This document shows positions 11,060 through 21,968 of a stretch of DNA of 64,000 nucleotides, piece by piece. A program made the translations under genes and the position numbers. The notes below the pieces were generated by a model. That model saw nothing but the letters and a program-made list of their open reading frames with translations. It was not told where the DNA came from and searched no databases. The DNA is from Sisyra terminalis (lineage: Eukaryota; Arthropoda; Insecta; Neuroptera; Sisyridae): positions 7,874,001 through 7,938,000 of the forward strand of contig OY292279.1 in the NCBI GenBank assembly GCA_958496175.1. Direction: 5' to 3'. Each line of letters starts with the position of its first letter. Within the stretch, counting starts at the first letter, position 1.

Positions 11060-12060
11060 AGAAAAGAATGCTACCAATTGAATAAACTGGGGTGAAAATG
11101 TTGGTCATATCAACAAGGCTTGAATTCGTAAGGGTTCCATAACGTTAAAAATCGGAAAACCGTTGCAGAATATATATCATAGCGGTCCTTCTACCCATGC
11201 AATTTCTGCAATCTGCAATACATTTACATTTCAAGTTGTTTTTAAGCCCTTGAAAAAGTCTTTCTATTTCATGTATTTCGCAATATGTGTATAGTATGTT
11301 TGAGGAAATCGTCACAATGTATCGATAACCGACATATATATAGTACATGTAACACATGCGGCAGTATTGGCCATTCGGGCATGAGAAGATCGAATACAGC
11401 CGTCTGTTACCACCAACAACTGATGATTTATTGTTGGCAGCATAGATATTTGATTAGAAAGATACGAATGGATTCAAGCACATATATATCCATACGAACA
11501 GAAGCCATACATTTAAATTTCTCTATTGAAGAAAAGAAAAAAAAAATATATGGAAAAACAAGCGACGCAACGTCCAACGCTTGAATAAATATTCAATCAA
11601 TTCTAATTATAAACTTGATGCATAACGGAATAATTTTTTGATCAAATGAACGAAACACAAACATATATCTCCATTGAATGCGCTTTTTTCCCCGACACTT
11701 TGATTTACAATTGTCGCAAAGCTTGGGAAATTTTAATTTAATTAATCAATTCTATCATGTCTACATATTATAATATCTATTTACAAATGAAAATTATAAA
11801 TTAAACACGGAAATATTGAAATGTACACACCTTCCCATTTTATTGGAACATTATTCAAAATCGTGGATTTTAACTACCACCTGTCGAATCCGTAAATAAT
11901 TACAATATTCATTATCCCACACAAATAATTATTATTAATGTAGTTATTAATCTGAAGGTAACAATAGTAAAGGGATTTTGATGATCGAAAATTTATCATG
12001 GAGTGATACATCAGCGATATTTTGGATTATTGCTCGATTTTTTTGGAAAGAAATTAAATC
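11060..12060. other. No gene recognised
   Basis: 11140-11560 has mixed composition. A 99-codon plus-strand ORF (11285-11584) has cysteines but no domain I recognise and overlaps an opposite-strand ORF; I do not call it. 11600-12060 is AT-rich. Confidence 0.35.
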
Positions 12061-12061
12061 A

Positions 12062-12660
12062 ATTATCAGGAAAAGCTTTGCTTAGTGTAAAGCTTTTTAT
12101 ATATTTATTATTGATTTCGATCCTGTAGTTTATCTACACTTTATTGTAGTTCCGAAGATTTGAGAATCTTTTTTAATATTTAAATAAATTACACTTGGTT
12201 CTTTGTGCAACGTTTTGCAGTTTATTACTGCTTTTTTTGTTATAATCTATTTGTTAAATCTTATTCTTTATACATTTATACTGCTATTTGCCTATAATCA
12301 CTTGAAAATGCAGTACAGGAAAAGCTTTGCTTAATGTAAAGCTTTTTTATATATTTATTATTGATTCCCATACTGTAGTATATCTACAATTTGTTGTAGT
12401 TCCGAAGATTTGAGGATCTTTTTTCATTTTTAAACAATTTACACTTTCTTTTTAACTTTTGCGCATCGTTTTGCAGTTTATTACTGCTTTTTTTTGTTAC
12501 AAACTATTTGTTAAATTTGTTAAATGCTATTATTTATTCATTTGTACTGCTATTTACCTATAACTGCTTGAAAAAGCAGTAATTAACTGCGAAACAACTG
12601 CAAATTCTCGGAACTACAACCAATGGAAAAAACCAATAAAGCTTTTTAATCAAACTACTG
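12062..12660. repeat. Two tandem copies of about 245 bp plus an inverted partial third
   Basis: CAGGAAAAGCTTTGCTTA begins at 12069 and again at 12313, followed in both by GTAAAGC, TTGTAGTTCCGAAGATTTGA and TTTTGCAGTTTATTACTGC. A reversed, shorter version follows at 12560-12630 (GCAGTAATTAACTGC, then TCGGAACTACAAC). On the minus strand the GCAGT-loop-ACTGC hairpin followed by AAAACG or GAAAC resembles helix II of a decayed hammerhead, but CTGANGA is missing. Confidence 0.6.
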
Positions 12661-12864
12661 ATTCCTATACTTTTCCTTATTAAAAGTAGTTTAGAAATGT
12701 AGTTTAAGTGATCAAAGCTCAGGAAATCAAAGGATAATCAAATCCATTGTTCTTTAAAATATTTATCAAATCGTAAATGCAAAAGTTTGAATGTAGTGCC
12801 GATGGGGAAGTTATAGACACTCATTGCCATCGGAAAATAAGACCCTTATCTAGAGGGTTATACA

Positions 12865-13022
12865 CAAGGTTTATAAAATACACAGGTGGCCTCATGCGCC
12901 ACGTGACGCATGCAGAAGAAATTCGTACGTACATATCTTCAGCCTGATTCAAATTTCAAAATTCTTCGTATGACGTCATATTTTTTTTCTATTGAGGCAA
13001 CCTGTGTAATTTATAAACCTTG
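12865..13022. mobile_element. 158-bp TIR element with 9-bp target duplication, copy 1
   Basis: TIRs are CAAGGTTTATAAAATACACA and the inverse, ending TAAACCTTG. The flanks are GGTTATACA at 12856-12864 and an identical copy at 13023-13031. A second copy lies at 16337-16489. The non-coding body contains GACGTCATATTTTTT. A 9-bp duplication is typical of Mutator-like elements, so this is probably a Mutator-type MITE; the superfamily is inferred only from the duplication length. Confidence 0.85.
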
Positions 13023-13031
13023 GGTTATACA

Positions 13032-14330
13032 GACATATAGTTTCCAACTTTTGGGCACTGCATCAAATTCTAACATTGAACTCTTCATAAACTCCTACTT
13101 AAAACACGTGGACTAATAATTAATTAGCATACTTGTTATACAGATTGGTCCAAAAGTCACTAAAGGGCTTAAACTTCCTAAGACTGGTTTTATAATAGAA
13201 TTTTCATTTTATTTTTATCAGAAGTTCTACTAAGTAAGTGAAATCCACCAAAATTGTTTAATTTTTTGGAAAACCAACATTCAATTGTAAAAATGCAGCA
13301 AGCATACCTTTGGCATTTCAATGTTAGAGATGCACCTTAAGAGCCAATGATTCTAAAGCCATGCTTTTGAGAACCAGGGTTCTATAGGTAACCTTCCACG
13401 TACCGGAAGACTACGAACATGTAGTACAAAAAAAGTATGGATCTTTTAAGGGATAGTATTTAAAAATACCCGGAATATTGGTGGAAAATTTTGCTTTTTA
13501 TTAAAATTGAAAAATGTGAAAAATCGTTTTTGTAAACTGGAGTCAAGAAAAAATTTCATTTTTCTGGAGTTTCCGGTTTAAAATGGGGGAGTTGGTAACC
13601 CCAACAAAATTCGGAGATTATTTTTGTAAACTGGAGTCTGGAGAAAACATTATTTTTCTGGAGTCTCCGGACTAAAACTGGAGAGTTGGTAACCTTAGTA
13701 TTGGACGATTTTTATTTTTGGTAACTTCTAGAATAAGTCCAATTAAACAGTTCTCTAATTTAAATGAAACAACAAACAGTGGATGAAAAAAGAAATTCTG
13801 TACAAGTTAAAATGGAAATGTTGGAAAACGTGGTTTGAAAGAAAATCTAATGTTAAATGTAAAGCAGAGGTGAAGCAATAAAGAAAAAATGCAAAGTTTA
13901 TATAAACGTTCAACTTGGCAGAGAACTAACCTGATTAAATGATTAAATCATTGAAAGTACTTACACGAATATGTACGAGTATGTTAACACATGAACAAAA
14001 AGTTGTTGTACCTGGTACTAATTGGATTGTACCTTGTACACGCATTGGCATATAGTTTTTTTTCCTCGGGATTTTCCACGTTAAAATATTCAAAATTCAA
14101 GACGAAGCCTGTCATCCTTGCATTGGGTTGAATTTATGACGAAAAAAAAAACGTAGGGAATTGACATTTTTGGGGAATTTATTTTTTATGTCGACGAACG
14201 CATGAGTTGCGATGGGGCTATGACACTTTTGATCGGTCTTGATAGGCCTGAACTGAATTGACATCCCTCTATACTGATGGCATGCTTACTTCACTCGTAC
14301 CCTACTTAATATAATATACATAGAGAAATA
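13032..14330. other. No gene seen; contains a 95-bp tandem repeat
   Basis: TGTAAACTGGAGTC, followed by TTTTTCTGGAGT and GAGTTGGTAACC, occurs at 13531-13597 and again at 13626-13695, a diverged two-copy tandem repeat. The rest is AT-rich with no recognised feature. Confidence 0.5.
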
Positions 14331-14720
14331 TCTGTCCTAAAATTCACACGCCACCATGTCTTTCGTTCTTCGGTGGCACCCGAAAAAAGGTAATTTTATT
14401 GTAAATCAATCGAGTAGAAAGGCAAAAGCATCAATCCCCATACTGGCGTTCGACGCCACCACAACCTGCACCACAGAAGCCCACACTCCCCATCTCGTTT
14501 ATTTGATGTGTGCGGTTTTATAGCACGATATATTTCACAACTATCATTCACGATCCTCACGTCATTGATCGAAATTCCGTCCATAAACGACGCCACACAT
14601 CCTTGCGGGCCCCACCTATGATTCCATCGCCGCTCCAAACCACTAGTTTGCAGGTTTCAAGCTATTTCTAATTCGTTTAAGTATCCCATTATCCTGTCAA
14701 GCGAATGAAACGTCGACAAA
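14331..14720. other. GC-richer block of unknown role
   Basis: It stands out in composition. On the plus strand GCCACCATGTCTTTCG is a strong-looking start context followed by 11 codons and AAAAAAGGTAATTT, which could be a donor. On the minus strand an 80-codon ORF spans 14396-14638. Neither has recognised homology. It may be a short 5' exon, a promoter or conserved non-coding sequence; I cannot choose. Confidence 0.3.
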
Positions 14721-15159
14721 CCACACCATACACACAAACTAAGACCAAAAGAAAGAAAGTTCAATTCAAAAACGACCACATCGCAACATGAAAGCAATGA
14801 GAAAGGAATTTTCTAGTTGGAAAATTGTTTATAACTCCCATTCTAATAAAACCTTCAATTTCCAATTTCAATCAGTTCAGAGAAAAGCAAAGAATTTTCT
14901 TTCGCAAAAAAGAATCAATTAGGAAACATTTAGTTCTTAAGAAATGTTACTTCAAACACAACACGTATGTTAAACATGTTTTACTACTTATGTTAAATAA
15001 AAATAAGATTTTTTCGCTGACTTAGAACAGTTATACTGTGTATACAATATATAGAATATATTGCGGTCCAATTTATGTAGTATAATTTAATATAATAACA
15101 TATAAAAATCATAGCATAAACATAAATTTGAACAGAAGTTCAAGCAAAAATATTCGTGA

Positions 15160-15215
15160 CAAATTGCCCGGATACGTATTTCGATTGCCAAGCAATCTTC
15201 CTCAGAGGTCATCAA
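15160..15215 (-). ncRNA. Hammerhead ribozyme motif B1
   Basis: On the minus strand CTGAGGA is at 15205-15199. Helix II is GATTGC with GCAATC (15197-15192 with 15188-15183). GAAA is followed by the palindrome ATACGTAT (15179-15172) and C15171 as the predicted cleavage-site nucleotide. The core is intact, but helix I pairs poorly in this arm (ACCT against CGGG). Confidence 0.6.
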
Positions 15216-15312
15216 GTAGTTTGGATCACTCCGTAACTGCTTGTGATAATTTGTGATGATGCTTTGTGAATTATCACAAAGCAGTTACGAAGTGATTCAA
15301 ACTACTTGATGA

Positions 15313-15353
15313 CCACTGAGGAAGATTGCTTGCCAATCGAAATACGTATCTGG
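15313..15353 (+). ncRNA. Hammerhead ribozyme motif B2
   Basis: CTGAGGA is at 15316-15322. Helix II is GATTG (15324-15328) with CAATC (15334-15338). GAAA is at 15339-15342, then ATACGTAT (15342-15349) and C15350. Helix I pairs CCA (15313-15315) with TGG (15351-15353). Helix III is an 8-nt palindrome, so two strands could pair more stably than in family A. Confidence 0.65.
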
Positions 15354-15499
15354 GCAATACGTCACAAATATTTTGTTTGAACTTCTGTTCAAATTTATGT
15401 TTATGGTATGATTTTTATTCATTATTATATTAAATTATACTACATAAATTGGATCGCAATATATTTTATATATTGTATACACAGTACTTATGTTAAAAT

Positions 15500-16190
15500 T
15501 TGTAATATTCCAATAGTAAAGGGTATAAACCGGTTTATATGGTAAAATTGCACCCGCGGCTTTTGCGATTCAAAGTCAAGGGATCGTTTTGATACTAAAT
15601 AAAAAAAAATAGCGAAATTTTTAACTTTTAATTGCAAGTGGTTTTCGAGTAGGTATTCCGAAAAAAAACTATTTTTCGATTTTAATTTTTAGTAGAGCAA
15701 AAATTTAAAATTAATAACCTACGATTTTTTTTTCTCATTTTTAAGAGTAAAAGGTATGTAAAAATATTTTTTTTTTATTATTTTCAGATGGAATATCGAT
15801 TTTTAAGGACCAAAATAAAATTAAAAGTAATTATTTTAGTGCATTTTTGATAAGTGTCCACAGTCAAATTTTCTCAAAAAACGTCTTTAGTACTACTCTA
15901 TACTCAGTAGTTTTTTCAAATTTTTTTATTTGGTGGAAATTTTTTTCCTATATCTCATGTTAAAGCACACTTATTCATTTTTTTGGTAAATTAATATGAA
16001 GATAATTATTTTTCAACTCAAAAAAAATACTGAGTACTAAAGATAGAGGAGTACTAAACTTAAGTAGTGGCTATCAAACGTTATTGAGTCAATAACAACT
16101 GTTAATACAACATTGTAATTTAATAAAGCATTTTTTGTTTTTTTTTTCTTACCCAAAAGAAAATCGTAATTTGAACAATGGTTAAGTTGC
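15500..16190. other. No gene seen
   Basis: AT-rich with several long T and A runs. Within 15880-16050 a short imperfect inverted arrangement (GTACTACTCTATACTCAGTA against TACTGAGTACTAAAGATAGA) is visible, possibly a small foldback remnant. Confidence 0.4.
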
Positions 16191-16225
16191 AGAAACTTAC
16201 CTGAAACAAAGAAAAATATAAATGA
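16180..16225 (-). promoter_or_regulatory. Candidate recursive splice site 1
   Basis: On the minus strand a T-rich tract runs into TTTCTTTGTTTCAG and directly into GTAAGTTTCTGC, joined between 16201 and 16200. This is a full 3' splice site fused to a full 5' splice site with no exon between, the known layout of ratchet points in long insect introns. A similar motif is at 52134/52133. Confidence 0.4.
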
Positions 16226-16336
16226 GCAATTATGAAATTGGAATTGAAATTTGAATCATTCATATAATTTTGATATAGATATATTATATTATTTCATATA
16301 ATTTAATAGGCCATAGGACGATAAGTTTAGTGAATC

Positions 16337-16489
16337 CAAGGTTTATACAATACACAGGGGGTCTCATGTGCTACGAGACGTATCCAGAAGAAATTCGTGC
16401 ATATCTTCAGACTGATTCAAATTTCAAAATTCTTCGTATGGCGTCATTTTTTTTTCTAATGGGGCAACCTGTGTAATTTATAAACCTTG
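16337..16489. mobile_element. TIR element with 9-bp target duplication, copy 2
   Basis: TIRs are CAAGGTTTATACAATACACA and the inverse, ending TAAACCTTG. The flanks are TAGTGAATC (16328-16336) and CAGTGAATC (16490-16498), 8 of 9 matching. The body matches the 12865 copy, including GAAGAAATTCGT and TTCAAAATTCTTCGTATG. The same duplication length in both copies supports the boundaries. Confidence 0.85.
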
Positions 16490-16631
16490 CAGTGAATCGA
16501 CCCCAGAAGGATATTTGATTCATAATTTCAGGGTATGTCGGTACTATTAAGATACATTAATTCGGCTAGTTTCAGATCCCTATGTATTACCGCTTGTTCA
16601 AAAATCGAGAAAAGCTGGAAATCAAAATTGA

Positions 16632-17541
16632 AACAAAGTTGAACTGGATTACAAAATTTCAATCAAATCAGTAAAGCTGTCTTTAAATTCAAACCATAAG
16701 TGAAATGAGAATAAAATATTGGTGCAACTATCTAGATTAGACTTGTTTGTGACCTTTATACTTATTGTTGGCGGAACACGCCTAAGATGTACCTGAAAAC
16801 AAAATATTATTAAAATCAATAAACCTGTTCATCAATCGTACGAAAGAATGCAGATCGGCAGAAATTTACGTTCGAATTATCAACCTTTGATCCATAATTA
16901 TCAATATTGTGACCGAAACCGGCTGAATTCCATGCTGATGTGAAAATGCAAACGATTCCCTGCTCTCAACGGGTGGTCTCAAATAGCATCGTGAAAGCTT
17001 GAAGGCCAAAATGAGAGAATGGCAGCTTTAAATATATCTTTTAAGGAATTTGGAACCAGTTTGAGGTATTTATTATTTGTTGTAAATTATAATAACATTA
17101 ACACCTGTTTCAAAATCCATTAGTAACACCTCCGAGTCTAATTTTTATACACATTTTGGCCTTCAAACTTTCACTACGTTATTTGATACCACCCGTTGAG
17201 AACAAGTAGAGAATCGTTTGCAATTTCACACCAGCATGGAATTCAGCCGGTTTTGGTCACAATATTGATAATTATGGATCAAAGGTTGATAATTTGAACG
17301 TAAATTTCTGCCTATCTGCATTCTTTCGTACGATTCAAGAACAGGTTTATTGATTTTGATAATTTTTTGTTTTCAGCTACATCTTAGACGTGTTTCGCCA
17401 ACAATAAGTATAAAGGTCACAAACAAGTCTAATCTAAATAGTTGTACCAATATTTTATTCTCATTTCACTTCTGGTTCGAATTTAAAGACAGCTTTACTG
17501 ATTTGATAGAAACTTTGTTATCAAGTTCAACTTAATTTTCT
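16632..17541. repeat. 0.9-kb palindrome with 385-bp arms
   Basis: The left arm (16632-17013) and right arm (17152-17541) are reverse complements at high identity. For example GGCTGAATTCCATGCTG pairs with CAGCATGGAATTCAGCC, and AGTAAAGCTGTCTTTAAATT with its inverse. The spacer is 138 bp. There is no clear target duplication and no ORF beyond 61 codons. It is probably a foldback element or an inverted duplication. Each arm contains a TTTTGTTTTCAG tract on the outward-reading strand. Confidence 0.8.
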
Positions 17542-17713
17542 TCAAAAGAAAAAGTTGCTTATTTAGATTTGATTATTATTAATAAAAGTAGGATTTAGAA
17601 GAAGATCGATTAAAATAAATAAACGGAATTCCATTAATTGGATATAAATTGGATTTTTTAATTAAAAATCTAGGTTCTTTTTTAAGATATCGAAAAATCA
17701 GCACACTTGAATC

Positions 17714-17800
17714 CAGGGGTGGCCAACCCAAATAATATTGCGGGCCACTTCGGAAATGCATCATAACTCCGCGAGCCACTTCTGAAGTTTTATCTCAAAT
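17714..17800 (+). mobile_element. hAT-like terminus, truncated
   Basis: CAGGGGTGGCCAACCC followed by ATATTGCGGGCCACTTC resembles the CAGGGGTGG-type ends and GGGCCAC subterminal motifs of hAT-family non-autonomous elements. No matching inverted end was found downstream, so only one terminus is supported. Confidence 0.4.
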
Positions 17801-18716
17801 TTTCCATACTAAATTTAGATACACTGTAAACATTTTTAATAAATCGATTTTCACCACTTTGGTCATTACAAAATGTATACAATTTATAAAAGTCTGATGC
17901 ATTTTTTGAGTTGGTCACCTATAAAATATTGGGTTATCTTTTCATCCAAAATGTAAAATTTTCAAAAGTGAATTTTATCAAAAATATATATGTTCAAAAC
18001 TAGAAGAAAAACTTTATTAATTTATCTAATATATCACCAGTTGATGAAGATTTAAGTTCCAAAATAATTTTAACATATTGAAATAAGATTACGAATCATC
18101 AAAACTTCATTATTCTAGCAAAATACTAAGCAATATTTTACTAATTATTCCAACATACATTCTTTAAAGAATGCATCGTAAAACAGATTTAAAAATAAAT
18201 CAAATATAAAATACAATTCCAATTAGATATAACTAGATCTCATAAAAATTTCAGTAACGTTCGTCGGTAAAGCGTTTTTCTCCATTAAAACTATTCGTAC
18301 TTTTTTTTTGTACAACAAACCATCGTTTATTAGCATATAAACTGTTTTTAATTAAAAATATTTTAAGTTAATTAAAATGCATTTTCAGCTAATGATTTCA
18401 ATTAGAGTTGCAACAACCCTACGCTAGAAAAATTAGAACCAAAACATTGGAATTTTTATGTTCAAATTTAGATAATTCAATTTAAATAAATTAATAAACA
18501 ACACTTAAAGACTTCAAAATGTTGAAATTAAAGATCCTATTTGAAACGAGTCACGCTAAACAAGGGTATTTTCAACCCCTTTGTCATATTTATGTAAATG
18601 TTGTCGTCACATATTGTCACGCTATTTGATGGAAAACATTGTCCTTAATGTTGTTGGATAAAGTAGTTGTAATACTTCTTTTTAAATCGATTAATAGTTC
18701 AAATTATTTAAAAAAA
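17801..18716. other. No gene seen
   Basis: Strongly AT-rich, with no ORF or recognised repeat apart from low-complexity runs. Confidence 0.4.
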
Positions 18717-20440
18717 AAATTGAATTAAATTTTGTGGAAAACACATTTTTGTTAATTAATTAATATCAAAATGGTTCGAGAGATTATGGGTGGATCACCG
18801 TCAGAAAAAAAAAATCGATTTATTTTTCCATAAATGTCTTCTTATAACATTCAAGAATAACGTGTTAAAAGGATTGGAATAGCTGACTAATGTATTTTCA
18901 CTGATAAAAATTGAATAAATTAATAATAACATAAAAAGATATCTTAAAAAAACTTTAAATGCGTTTTTCTCGAAATCAACTTTTTAAAACTGGGAGACAA
19001 GATTTCTCAGAAACTATCCGACGGATTGACATGAAACTGGAGAGTGTTATAGTTCAACACGTCTTCTTGGTACTGAAAATGGCCAAAACTCCCTCCCCCT
19101 CAAAGTGGGAGAGGGGGAAAGGCCCAAAAAAAGGTCGTTTTTTTTAACTTTTTTTTCAAAGTCGCGCCATTTTGTGAATTTTCAACTTTTTTCGGATTTT
19201 CAAGGTTCAGTACCAAGAAGACGCATTACCAAAACCTACATTCTTTGGTAAATCTTGATTCAACTTCCGGTTTCCGAGAAAACTTGTCTCCCGTTTGCCT
19301 GCTCATTTTTGAGAACCCTTTTTCAAAGCGCTGTAAAAGGGGGAGGAGGGACATATCGGGGCAAATAAAAAAAAATATTAGTTCAAAACTTCAACTTTTA
19401 CATGCCGAAGACCGTTTTTTAATATCTTTAAAAAAAAAATGGCAGCCGTTTTAAGAAACTCATTTTTTTTTACGTTCTGACGGTGATCCACCCTTAAAGG
19501 AAGTATAAATTATTTGAAAGCTTTTAATATTAATAAATTTGTGAAGTTTATCCAATTAAAGATTGACAGTAATGCAGTCAAAAAGCCCTTAAAAATTTTT
19601 CTTTAAATTCATGCAATCGGTTTGAACTTTCTTAAAGTTTATCTTAAAAAAAACTTCACGGGTTTTTCCCAGAAAAAAAAATTAGCAATTCGGAATAAAA
19701 TAAGAACAGCAGAATTTTTTAAGCCTGATTTAAAGATAAAAGTCCTGACCACTATTACCTATGACCTTTGCTGTAAAAGGGCTTAAAATAATAATTTAAT
19801 TGTTTAGCAAATGAATTGTTAAAAACACAAAAATCATTTTTTGAATTAGGTTAATCTTTTCGTCTTATAATTTATAATTTGTGATTTTTTTTTTCCGTTT
19901 TCGTTATATTATTTTCCCATATAAAATTTAAAAAACACATTGAATTAAATTTTGTGGAAAACACATTTTTGTAAATTGATTAATATCAAATTGGTTCGGG
20001 AGATTTAAGAAAGTATGAATCATTTGAAAGCTTTTAATATTAATAAATTTGTGGAGTTTCTCCAATTAAAGGTTGACAGTAGTGCAGACAAAAAGCCCTT
20101 AAAAATTTTCCGTTAAATTTCATTCAATCGGTTTGAACTTTTCCTAACTTTATCTTAAAAAAAAATTCACGAGCTTTCCCCAGAAAAAAAAATTAGCAAT
20201 TCGGAATCAAATAAGAACAGCAGAAGTTTTTAAGCCTGATTTAAAGATAAAAGTCCTGAACATTATTACCTATGACTTTTGCTGTAAAAGCGCTTAAAAT
20301 AATAATTTAATTGTTTAGCAAATGAATTGTTAAGAACACTAAAGTCATTTTGGGTTTTAGGTAAATCTTTTCGCCTTACAATTTATTACTTTTTTTTTTT
20401 TTCGTTTTCTTTATATTATTTCCCCATATAAAGATAATAC
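18717..20440 (+). repeat. Tandem duplication of about 490 bp, first unit interrupted
   Basis: Unit 1 is 18717-18787 plus 19494-19935 and unit 2 is 19936-20440. Shared landmarks, in order, are TTGAATTAAATTTTGTGGAA, ATTTGAAAGCTTTTAATATT, GACAGTA, CAATCGGTTTGAACTTT, TTAGCAATTCGGAAT and GCCTGATTTAAAGATAAAAG. The duplication happened before the TTAA element landed in unit 1, because unit 2 has the uninterrupted site GAGATTTAAGAAAG. No ORF is conserved. Confidence 0.8.
18788..19493 (+). mobile_element. TTAA-flanked foldback element, copy 2
   Basis: The ends are GGGTGGATCACCGTCAGAA and TTCTGACGGTGATCCACCC. The right flank is TTAA (19494-19497); the left flank is TTAT. The empty site in the neighbouring tandem unit contains TTAA, which confirms the target. 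The interior has the same inverted TTCTTGGTACTGAA segments and GGGAGACAAG/CTTGTCTCCC pair as the other copies. Confidence 0.85.
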
Positions 20441-21968
20441 GTTCGTTTCTCCAATTAATTTTCCTCAAGTCAATAAGCCAAAATATATTGCCGCTTCCCC
20501 CACTCTTATATAAATCAATAAGCTATCGAAACCAAATAATATTCGAATATTTCCACGGAAAATACAACGTGCAAACAACTACTAGATTTCCATTGTGTTA
20601 TCGCTTTTTGGAGAAAACCTATTAAGACAACGAATAATATAAGAAACGTTAGGATAGGTATTTAAAAGCGGGGGATAAAAACAACCCCGAATGCAAGCGG
20701 AGAGTGGGCTCAACGACGGTCGATGGCCACTGAGGGTAGTGAAGAGCTTTTAAATAAGATGCTAACGGATATTTTCGCTTTGTATGTATAATATCAATAA
20801 CACTAGCATACAAACAAAACCCGACAGACTTCCTTAGCATTGAATAAAAGGGCGGCTGATAGGATATCATGATAATAATGCTTGGGATTCCCATGGGACG
20901 ATCGATTGTACATGGTTAATGAGATGGGATAAGGCTGCACTGTCTGAAGCAGCAACGGGAATACAAACAGGAACATTACCGTTATAACCGGGGGAGAGAA
21001 CAAGTCCCACGGGATAAAGTGGCCTCCCCACTATTAAACCTCACCTGAAACAAACACGGTTTTAGATACCCGTTAAAAGCAACACGGCGAAGAGGGCAAG
21101 CCAAGAAAATAAGAGTATGAGTTGTAAAAAAGTTTGATATGGTCGGTAACACCGGGACTGGGAACCCGGCCGTTTTCTTATACAAAGAGATAAGAAGTTG
21201 GCAATCGTGCAACCGTTTCTTTACTTCCTATAAATTTCCGATCAGAAACGATTCCGAGCCGATTATAAAAATATTTTCTACATATTTGCTTTTAAATTAT
21301 TTCTACATCATTTCAAAAACTATTATTTTCGTCTTTACTTTCGCCAGAAATGGAAGAGAATGTGGTGGCGCACATAAATAATTCACGATTTTCCATATGG
21401 ATGAAAATTTCGTGCTATTTTCCAATGTAGTGAACTCTCTATTACAGTTTGGAGGCTAGGCGGAGGAGATTTATTCTGAAAATTTTCTTCGAGAGTATCA
21501 AAAAGAACTTTCCGTACACATTGGCCGTAATACTTTGCGAGAATAATAATTTTCTTGCGTTTTTATTTATTGCTTAATCATTGAAATGATTTTACGTTTA
21601 GTCTTTGGAGTTTGCAGCTTTTTATCCAAGGTTGGTGGGTTAACGAAATAATAAAAGCTTATTTCCTAATGTGGAAACTAAAATTTATGTTCAAGGTTAT
21701 TATGACGATTTTGAACATTTCTTAATAACATCCCTTACAAGACGTTACGTAAAAGGTCACTTCTTAAACGTTCAATAACCCTCATATGCATGTAGTACAT
21801 TTGTTGAACTTAAACAAGCTCAGTTTTGAGGGAGCTTTAAAATTTTTCATACCATTCCAATTCTATACCAATAAAATTTATAGGAATTCTGTTCAATTTT
21901 CTTTATCATATCTCTAATATATTTTTTGATAAATGTAATTAAGAGCAATGTTTTAACTATTAAAATTA
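20441..21968. other. No gene recognised; single-copy-looking block
   Basis: 20640-21470 has mixed composition with overlapping short ORFs on both strands, none with a recognisable product. On the minus strand near 21043 GTTTGTTTCAG meets GTGAGG, a weaker version of the recursive splice motif. 21470-21968 is AT-rich. Confidence 0.35.

Larger units (their letters stand above)
14998..15484. mobile_element. Inverted dimer of hammerhead-bearing units, family B, 13-bp target duplication
   Basis: Two arms of about 220 bp are mirror images (from ACTGTGTATACAATATATAG on the left to its complement ending CACAGT on the right) around a short centre near 15245. The dimer is flanked by TACTTATGTTAAA at 14985-14997 and 15485-15497. 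A 36-bp extension (TTCGCTGACTTAGAACAG) occurs only at the left end and is also present in the copy at 57615. Each arm carries a ribozyme motif, one per strand. No ORF. The perfect 13-bp duplication shows that the dimer integrated as one unit. Confidence 0.8.

Noticed and set aside
11285..11584. Cysteine-containing ORF that hints at a zinc knuckle
   Set aside because: Cysteine spacing does not fit CCHC or C2H2, and the opposite strand is also open; probably chance.
14700..14730. AATGAAACGTCGAC as a hammerhead end
   Set aside because: No CTGANGA or helix II upstream at a suitable distance.
18959..19454. ORFs inside the TTAA element
   Set aside because: They are not kept in frame in the other two copies and fall in its hairpin arms.
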